DNA from: Pseudomonadota bacterium | GTDB taxonomy: Bacteria > Pseudomonadota > Gammaproteobacteria > Burkholderiales > Burkholderiaceae_C | Assembly (NCBI GenBank): GCA_021848345.1 | Contig: JAJZUV010000012.1 | Location: 1 to 64,000, forward strand | Direction: 5' to 3' | Length of the DNA stretch: 64,000 bases | In this document: positions 58,941 through 64,000 of the stretch, piece by piece | How the letters are laid out: every line of letters begins with the position of its first letter | Position numbering within the stretch: the first letter of the stretch is position 1 | Notes under the pieces: model-generated | Seen by the model: the letters and a program-made list of their open reading frames with translations, nothing else | Databases searched by the model: none | Told to the model about the DNA's origin: nothing | Program-made: the position numbers and the translations under genes

Positions 58941-60104
58941 TCACTTCGTTTCACGCGAACGACGCTCGCGCACGGCGTCGGCGAGTTCGTCCATCAGGAG
59001 CAGCGAATCCTCCCATCCCAGGCAGGCGTCGGTGATGCTCTGGCCGTAGCGCAGCGCGGCAGGATCGTGCTGGCCGGGGTTGAACTTCTGCGCCCCGTCG
59101 AGCAAGTGGCTTTCCGCCATCACGCCGAAGATGCAGCGCTCGCCGGCGCGCAGTTGCGCGCCGATGTCGCGCGCCACATCCAGCTGGCGCTCGTGCTTTT
59201 TCTCGCTGTTGGCGTGCGAGCAATCGATCATCAGCCGGCATTCCAGCGCCGCCGCGTGCAACTGCTCGCAGGCCGCGCGCACGCTGTGCGCGTCGTAGTT
59301 GGGCTTCTTGCCGCCACGCAGGATCACGTGGGTGTCCTGGTTGCCGCGGGTCTGCACGATCGAGACCTGGCCGCTCTTGTGCACCGACAGGAAGGAATGC
59401 GGCCGGCGCGAAGCCAGGATGGCGTCGATGGCGATGCGCAGGTTGCCGTCGGTGCCGTTCTTGAACCCGATCGGCGCCGACAGCCCCGACGCCAGCTCGC
59501 GGTGCACCTGGCTCTCCGTGGTGCGCGCGCCGATCGCCCCCCAGGAGATGAGGTCGCCGATGTACTGCGGCGAAATCACGTCCAGGAACTCGCTGCCCGC
59601 GGGCACGCCCAGGCGATTGATGTCGATCAGCAGCTCGCGCGCGATGCGCAGCCCGTCGTCGATGCGGTAACTCTGGTCCAGGTAGGGGTCGTTGATCAGC
59701 CCCTTCCAGCCCACCGTGGTGCGCGGCTTCTCGAAGTACACCCGCATCACCACCTCGAGTTCGCCGGCATGGCGCCGGCGCTGCTCGGCCAGGCGCTGCG
59801 CGTATTCGAGCGCCGCGCGCGGATCGTGGATGGAGCAGGGGCCGATGACCAGCAACATCCGGTCGTCCTGCCCCTGCACGATGCGGTGCACCGCGCGCCG
59901 CGTGTCGCCGATCAGGGTCTCGACCGCGGAGCCGGCGATGGGCAGGCGGCGGATCAGCTGCTCGGGGGTGGGCAGCGGGCGCACGTCCTCGACGCGTTCG
60001 TCGTCGGTGGCCGAGGTGCGTTCCTTGGCAGGCGGCACGGAGGCCGTGCCCGCCGCCGGCGGCTCGGGAATGAAATCGGGACTGGAAGGATCGAGCACGG
60101 ACAT
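58941..60104 (-). CDS. aroG: 3-deoxy-7-phosphoheptulonate (DAHP) synthase, class I
   Basis: 387-residue enzyme of the AroF/G/H type that condenses PEP and erythrose-4-phosphate, the entry step to aromatic amino acids. LLVIGPCSIHDPRAALEYA, RVYFEKPRTTVGWKGLIND, GARTTESQVHRELASGLS, GFKNGTDGNL and DCSHANSEKKHERQ are present. The N terminus has about 45 extra low-complexity residues. ATG 60104 has GGAG eight bases upstream. It is preceded by a leader peptide and terminator that together look like an attenuator, so transcription is probably controlled by charged aromatic tRNAs. Confidence 0.96.
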   Translation of the reverse strand: MSVLDPSSPDFIPEPPAAGTASVPPAKERTSATDDERVEDVRPLPTPEQLIRRLPIAGSAVETLIGDTRRAVHRIVQGQDDRMLLVIGPCSIHDPRAALEYAQRLAEQRRRHAGELEVVMRVYFEKPRTTVGWKGLINDPYLDQSYRIDDGLRIARELLIDINRLGVPAGSEFLDVISPQYIGDLISWGAIGARTTESQVHRELASGLSAPIGFKNGTDGNLRIAIDAILASRRPHSFLSVHKSGQVSIVQTRGNQDTHVILRGGKKPNYDAHSVRAACEQLHAAALECRLMIDCSHANSEKKHERQLDVARDIGAQLRAGERCIFGVMAESHLLDGAQKFNPGQHDPAALRYGQSITDACLGWEDSLLLMDELADAVRERRSRETK

Positions 60105-60144
60105 CTCCTGGGGCTCCTGCTGAGGTGGTCCGGCACGCCCGGCG

Positions 60145-60173
60145 AAAAAAAACCGCCGGGCTTGGCCGGCGGT
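60145..60173 (-). terminator. attenuator terminator in the aroG leader
   Basis: Minus-strand stem AACCGCCGG-CCAAGC-CCGGCGGTT followed by T8, 41 bp upstream of aroG and 20 bp after the leader-peptide stop. Its 5' arm (CCGCCGGC, 60172-60165) is perfectly complementary to GCCGGCGG (60226-60219) inside the leader coding region, which allows a competing antiterminator. Confidence 0.9.
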
Positions 60174-60193
60174 TTCTTGAGGAATTCTGGGGT

Positions 60194-60277
60194 TCAGCTC
60201 AGACTCTGCCCTCTCCCTCCGCCGGCGCGGTGCGAGAATCCAAAAAAGCCGTAAAACCAGAAGCGGGCGGAATGCAT
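60194..60277 (-). CDS. aromatic-rich leader peptide of the aroG attenuator
   Basis: 27-codon ORF, ATG 60277 to TGA 60194. Residues 6-14 read FWFYGFFGF: five Phe, one Trp and one Tyr in nine codons. This is far beyond chance and is the hallmark of a ribosome-stalling leader peptide. Segment TCCGCC (60271-60266, codons 3-4) can pair with GGCGGA in codons 20-21. When a ribosome stalls at the aromatic codons that pairing would be blocked, and GCCGGCGG would be free to pair with the terminator's 5' arm. An in-frame upstream extension to 60382 is ignored because the -10 element lies at 60306-60301. The ribosome-binding site is weak. Confidence 0.85.
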   Translation of the reverse strand: MHSARFWFYGFFGFSHRAGGGRGQSLS

Positions 60278-60300
60278 GGCGGAAAAGGGTTTGCGTGCTG

Positions 60301-60306
60301 AGTATA
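60301..60306 (-). promoter_or_regulatory. aroG leader -10 element
   Basis: TATACT on the minus strand, about 24 bp upstream of the leader-peptide ATG. This spacing leaves a short 5' UTR as in classical attenuators. No convincing -35 hexamer is found in the GC-rich upstream bases. Confidence 0.5.
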
Positions 60307-60341
60307 ACCACGCCCCGACGCCAGCGCCAGGGCCAGGGACT

Positions 60342-60887
60342 TCAGCCCCGGCGCGGCCACATGCGGCGCAGCGTGTCGTCACGCTCGATCACCGCGTGGA
60401 ACAACGCTCCGGCCACGTGCAGGCCGATGGCGCCCAGCAGCACGTAGGCCACCACCTGGTGCACGTCACCCATCTCGTGCGCCCAGCCGGCGCCCGTGGG
60501 CGCCAGCGCCGGCAGTCCCACCAGGCCCGCCAGGTGCACCGTCCAGCCGCGCGAGGAGGCGTTGATCCAGCCCAGCACCGGCAGCACCAGGAAGCCCGCG
60601 TACAGCACCACGTGCACCAGCTTGGCCAGATGCTGCTGCCAGGTCGGCCCGGGAAGCAGCGCCGGTGCGCCGGTGGCGCCGCGCCACAGCAGGCGCAGCA
60701 CCATCAGCGCCAGGATGCTGGTGCCCACGCCGATGTGCCAGGCGATCAGCCCTACGGGCTGGGTGTCCCGGCGCACGTCCGGCATCAGCCAGGCGAGCCC
60801 GAACTCGGCCGCGATCAACAGGAAGATCGACCAGTGCAGCGCACGGGCGACCGGGTTATAGACGGAAGGTTGGGCGGCTTGGTTCAT
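60342..60887 (-). CDS. cytochrome b561 family protein
   Basis: 181-residue four-helix membrane cytochrome of the bacterial b561 (CybB) family. Putative haem-ligand His residues are in ARALHWSIFLLIA, IAWHIGVGTSILALM, LAKLVHVVLYAGFL and GDVHQVVAYVLLGAIGLHVAGAL. CybB proteins pass electrons between quinols and oxygen or other carriers. ATG 60887; 36 bp upstream of the aroG leader -10. Confidence 0.9.
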   Translation of the reverse strand: MNQAAQPSVYNPVARALHWSIFLLIAAEFGLAWLMPDVRRDTQPVGLIAWHIGVGTSILALMVLRLLWRGATGAPALLPGPTWQQHLAKLVHVVLYAGFLVLPVLGWINASSRGWTVHLAGLVGLPALAPTGAGWAHEMGDVHQVVAYVLLGAIGLHVAGALFHAVIERDDTLRRMWPRRG

Positions 60888-60938
60888 GAACCGCAGTGTG
60901 CCACCGAAGCCTTAGCGCAGACTTAGCCTGTCGCAACC

Positions 60939-62402
60939 TCAGGCCGTGCCGCCCACCGTGACGCGGTCGATGCGCAGCGTCGGCTGCCCCACCCCGACCG
61001 GCACGCTCTGGCCTTCCTTGCCGCAGGTGCCCACGCCGGGGTCGAGTTGCATGTCGTTGCCGATCATGCTCACGCGGGTGAGCACGTCGGGGCCGTTGCC
61101 GATCAGCGTGGCGCCCTTGACGGGGTACTGCAGCTTGCCGTTCTCCACCCACCAGGCCTCGCTGGCCGAGAACACGAACTTGCCGCTGGTGATGTCCACC
61201 TGGCCGCCGCCGAAATTCACCGCGTACAGGCCGCGGTCCAGGCTGGCGACGATTTCCTGCGGATCCCTGTCGCCGCCCAGCATGTAGGTATTGGTCATGC
61301 GGGGCATGGGGACATGCGCGTAGCTCTCGCGCCGCGCGTTACCCGTGGGTTTGCGCTTCATCAGGCGCGCATTCAGCGAATCCTGCATGTAGTCGACCAG
61401 CACGCCGTCATCGATCAGTACCGTGCGCTCGGTGGGGTGGCCCTCGTCGTCGATGTTCAGCGAGCCCCGGCGTCCGGGCAGCGTGCCGTCGTCCAGCACG
61501 GTCACGCCGCGCGCCGCCACCTGCTGGCCGATGCGCCCGGCGAAGGCGCTGGAGCCCTTGCGGTTGAAGTCGCCCTCCAGGCCGTGGCCGATGGCCTCGT
61601 GCAACAGGATGCCGGGCCAGCCGGAGCCCAGCACCACGCTCATCTCGCCGGCAGGCGCAGGCCGAGACTCCAGGTTCAGCACCGCCTGGCGCACCGCTTC
61701 GTTCACGTGGTAGCGCAGCGTGTCCTCGTCGAAGCGGTCCAGCGCCCAGCGACCGCCGCCGCCCGAGGAACCGGTCTCGCGGCGCCCGCCCTGCTCGGCG
61801 ATCACGCTGACGTTCAGGCGCACCAGCGGACGCACGTCGGCGGCCAGCAGGCCGTTGGCGCGCATCACCAGCACCACGTCGTATTCGCCGGCCAGGCTGG
61901 CCATCACCTGCGCCACGCGCGAATCGGCGGCGCGCGCCATCGCGTCGGCGCGCGCCAGCAGCGCTACCTTGGCCGACGAATCCAGCGCCTGCAGGGGGTC
62001 GAAGGCCTCGTACAACTGGTGGCCGCCGCCATGGCGCAGCGCCTCGCCCAGGCGCACGCGCCCGCGACCCTGGCGCGCGATCGCGCGTACCGTGCCCGCC
62101 GCCTGCATCAGGCGCGCCTCGGAGATGTCGTCCGAGTAGGCGAAGGCGGTCTTGTCGCCCTCGATGGCGCGGATGCCGAAACCCTGCTCGATGCCGAAAC
62201 TGCCGCTCTTGACCAGGCCTTCCTCCAGGCTCCAACCCTCCGAGCGCGTGTACTGCAGGTAGATGTCGGCGTCGTCCAGCCGGTGCTCGAAGGCACTGGC
62301 CAGCGCGCGCTGCAGCGTGGACTCGTCGATGCCGTAGGGCTCGAGCAACAGGCGCCGCGCCTCTTGCAGGCGCAGCAGGGCGGGTTCGGTGGCGGTATTC
62401 AT
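60939..62402 (-). CDS. tldD: metalloprotease TldD
   Basis: 487-residue TldD-type protease subunit with the zinc motif HEAIGHGLEGD. C-terminal GVGTCGKEGQSVPVGVGQPTLRI is conserved. TldD works with TldE/PmbA, which is not in this window, to cut unfolded peptides and some antitoxins or peptide antibiotics. ATG 62402 is preferred over the longer in-frame reading. Upstream (62403-62623) there is no gene. Confidence 0.95.
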   Translation of the reverse strand: MNTATEPALLRLQEARRLLLEPYGIDESTLQRALASAFEHRLDDADIYLQYTRSEGWSLEEGLVKSGSFGIEQGFGIRAIEGDKTAFAYSDDISEARLMQAAGTVRAIARQGRGRVRLGEALRHGGGHQLYEAFDPLQALDSSAKVALLARADAMARAADSRVAQVMASLAGEYDVVLVMRANGLLAADVRPLVRLNVSVIAEQGGRRETGSSGGGGRWALDRFDEDTLRYHVNEAVRQAVLNLESRPAPAGEMSVVLGSGWPGILLHEAIGHGLEGDFNRKGSSAFAGRIGQQVAARGVTVLDDGTLPGRRGSLNIDDEGHPTERTVLIDDGVLVDYMQDSLNARLMKRKPTGNARRESYAHVPMPRMTNTYMLGGDRDPQEIVASLDRGLYAVNFGGGQVDITSGKFVFSASEAWWVENGKLQYPVKGATLIGNGPDVLTRVSMIGNDMQLDPGVGTCGKEGQSVPVGVGQPTLRIDRVTVGGTA

Positions 62403-62623
62403 GGCTCCATTGTAGGAGCCGAGGGCGCCGACCGCAGCCACGGGCGGCGGCTGCGCGCAAGCCTCGCCCGCAGGCGCATGTCGGCGACGCTCATGCCGCG
62501 GTCGTCGGCCTTGCAGAGGACATGAAGCGCACACCCCGAACCCGGGAATGGCCGCCGATGCGCGCGGCCATCGCATCGAAGGCTTAGCCTGCAGGCTTCC
62601 GGGACCATCCGCACCTGCAAGCC

Positions 62624-63202
62624 ATGCGACGACATCACATCTGCCTCGGAGACGCGACCACCGGGGGAGGTGTCGTGGCCAGCGCCTCCTCGACTTTCAC
62701 CATCCTGGGACGGCCCGCGGCGCTCGAGGGCGACACCATCGAATGCCGGGCCTGCAAGTCCGCCGGGGTGATCGCCTGCGCGGGGCCGCGCCACCTCGAC
62801 ACCTTCAACGGCCGCGCCCTGGCGCTCGAAGGCGACCTGTGCATGTGCCGATGCCAGGAGCATCCCCAGCTGGTGGCCGGCCAGCAAAGCAGTTTCCACA
62901 CCCTGGACGGGATCGGTACCGACCTGTCGCCCGCACCAGCGCATGAGGCGCGGCACGATGGCGCGGACGCCCTCGCCACCTCCGATCGGGTGCACACGAT
63001 AAGCCCTTGCCGTGGATCGGGTTCCGGCTCGACGAGGCTTCGAGTTGCGAAGGGGTTTCATGTCGGATCCTGTTTGACGATGGCTCGCAGGCCTGGGCCA
63101 CCTGCATGGCTGGCAACCGGCTGCGTCTGCACGGAGTCGGGGCGAACAGCGCGCTGCGAATCGAGTATTGCCTCGATCAGGCCGACAGCGTTGCGTCCCT
63201 GA
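62624..63202 (+). CDS. PAAR-domain protein, apparently frameshifted near its C terminus
   Basis: PAAR-type spike-tip protein of type VI secretion systems. Residues 1 to about 95 hold the Cys-rich domain: GDATTGGGVVASASSTFTILG, DTIECRACKSAGV, DLCMCRCQEHPQLVAGQ. After about residue 125 (position 62999) the frame has no family character, while the -1 frame continues with a second domain (next entry). Adding one A at 63001 would fuse both into a 203-residue protein. GC content and third-position GC are lower than in the housekeeping genes, suggesting acquired DNA. Confidence 0.75.
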   Translation: MRRHHICLGDATTGGGVVASASSTFTILGRPAALEGDTIECRACKSAGVIACAGPRHLDTFNGRALALEGDLCMCRCQEHPQLVAGQQSSFHTLDGIGTDLSPAPAHEARHDGADALATSDRVHTISPCRGSGSGSTRLRVAKGFHVGSCLTMARRPGPPAWLATGCVCTESGRTARCESSIASIRPTALRP

Positions 63203-63234
63203 CCGCCCTGCTGCTTGAAAGGATCGCCACATGA
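63007..63234 (+). CDS. small beta-rich domain, probably the C-terminal half of the PAAR protein
   Basis: 75 codons from TTG 63007. WIGFRLDEASSCEGVSCRILFDDGSQAWATCMAGNRLRLHGVG (split) resembles the carboxypeptidase-regulatory-like or Rhs/VgrG-linked beta-sandwich repeats that often follow PAAR domains on one polypeptide. If the frameshift is real it may be translated on its own or lost. Its stop overlaps the start of the next gene by ATGA, so the two are coupled. Confidence 0.55.
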   Translation: MPWIGFRLDEASSCEGVSCRILFDDGSQAWATCMAGNRLRLHGVGANSALRIEYCLDQADSVASLTALLLERIAT

Positions 63235-64000
63235 AAGCCCCGACCCCGGCTGTCGGCGCGCCGGAACATCAGCTGCCCGCACTGCAAGGCCCCTTCGCCG
63301 TGGGCCAGGAACACGAGCTGCCCAGTCCTCTGCAACTGGCTCGCGACGAATTCGAGGCCGCCGCCAGTCGCTTCGCGACAGACGCTATCCGCGACGCCGG
63401 GCTGCGCCAACTCTACAAGAGCAATATCCAGCGCATTTCGCGCGAGGTCCAGGCCGAGGTCGACGCCGGGAGGGTCAGCGTCCTGGAGGGCGCGAGATTC
63501 TGCCAGCGCATGCGCAACCAGATCATGGAAGAGACGCGCGTGGCTTCCTCGGCGCAGGGGCGGGCGTATGCGGAGTCGATGAAAAAAGATGGGCCGTCGC
63601 TGAGGGCGCTGCTGGACAAATATGCCGTCGAGCACTTCCAGCGCCCGTTCGAAGGACTGTCCGAGGTGGAGAAGAGCAAGGTCTTCTACAGCGTCATCGA
63701 GTCGGCGTCACGCGACCGCTCCAAAGTGAGCGCCGCCACGAGACGCCTGGGGATCCTTGGAAAGGTCGGTTTGGTCGTTACCGCCATCCTGGCAGTACAC
63801 GCGGTGGCCGTGGCGGACGACAAGCCCACGGAGGCGATCCGACAAGGAGTCCTGATCGGCGGCGGAATGGTAGGCGGTAGCGTCGCCGGAGCGGTTCTCG
63901 CGGCTCCGCTTTGCGGTCCGGGCGCGGTCGTGTGCGCAGTCGCCATCGTGCTGTTGGGTAGTGTGGCCGGCAGCCTTGTCGCCGAATCCTGGGTGGGGAC
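63231..64000 (+). CDS. putative type VI effector with glycine-zipper membrane segments (cut by window edge)
   Basis: At least 256 residues, running off the window. Not recognised as a named family. Residues 1-160 look helical and charged (LARDEFEAAASRFATDAIRDAGLR; YAVEHFQRPFEGLSEVEKSKVFY, both split). Residues 170-255 contain a hydrophobic helix (GILGKVGLVVTAILAVHAVAVA) and two glycine-zipper stretches (QGVLIGGGMVGGSVAGAVLA; VVCAVAIVLLGSVAGSL), as in membrane-acting toxins. Coupled to the PAAR cluster. An immunity gene would be expected just beyond the edge. Confidence 0.55.
   Translation, partial: MKAPTPAVGAPEHQLPALQGPFAVGQEHELPSPLQLARDEFEAAASRFATDAIRDAGLRQLYKSNIQRISREVQAEVDAGRVSVLEGARFCQRMRNQIMEETRVASSAQGRAYAESMKKDGPSLRALLDKYAVEHFQRPFEGLSEVEKSKVFYSVIESASRDRSKVSAATRRLGILGKVGLVVTAILAVHAVAVADDKPTEAIRQGVLIGGGMVGGSVAGAVLAAPLCGPGAVVCAVAIVLLGSVAGSLVAESWVG

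Overview
The window is a 64 kb stretch of very GC-rich proteobacterial chromosome. Almost every base is coding, with strong G/C at third codon positions. Gene content and order point to a betaproteobacterium of the order Burkholderiales. The markers are petABC, the mla/ibaG/murA block continuous with his and tat, recA-recX-sucCD-terC, and a regulatory PTS with a mannose-type EIIA. The genus cannot be fixed from sequence alone. No rRNA, tRNA, CRISPR array or transposase gene was seen.

Layout. 1-3.2 kb: cytochrome bc1 complex (petC partial, petB, petA, leftward), then mscL. 3.6-6.7 kb: pdxA and a Nif3-family gene (leftward), and a DegS/DegQ-like protease (rightward). 6.8-23.2 kb: one long leftward superoperon read as mlaF-E-D-A-C-B, an ABC-2 exporter pair, ibaG, murA, hisG-D-C-B-H-A-F-I-E and tatA-B-C. 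Many of its junctions overlap by 4 bp. 23.4-27.8 kb: a Crp/Fnr-like regulator, an H-NS protein and a three-gene transhydrogenase (pntAa, pntAb, pntB). 28.0-29.6 kb: nudJ-like gene and mnmA (rightward). 29.9-37.1 kb: a leftward module of secreted thioredoxin-like protein, TolC-type channel, membrane-fusion protein, RND pump, DUF2892 protein and a CsoR/CstR-family regulator with an unusual set of sensor residues. 37.1-42.6 kb: lipoprotein, PTS EIIA and HPr, a two-component system, then PTS enzyme I. 42.6-47.6 kb: BepA-like peptidase, PglL/Wzy-type membrane protein and pyruvate kinase. 47.6-52.2 kb: FHA protein, PP2C phosphatase, TerC protein and sucCD (leftward). 52.4-60.3 kb: recX, recA with an SOS box, Sua5, purK, purE, cnoX, purC and aroG. 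60.3-62.4 kb: cytochrome b561 and tldD. 62.6-64 kb: a type VI secretion-like PAAR/effector module that runs off the right edge and has lower GC than the rest.

Three observations stand out. First, aroG (DAHP synthase) is preceded by a complete transcription attenuator: a 27-residue leader peptide with seven aromatic residues in nine positions, mutually exclusive RNA arms that match perfectly, and an intrinsic terminator. Second, a dispersed GC-rich hairpin repeat sits directly after the stop codons of four unrelated genes (hisF, mnmA, the csoR-like gene, sucD), always in the same orientation relative to the gene. Third, the RND efflux/DUF2892/CsoR-like module has candidate operators of ATAC...GTAT type and a sensor protein whose Cys/His pattern matches none of the well-known subclasses. 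The PAAR gene at the right edge appears to be split by a single-base deletion.
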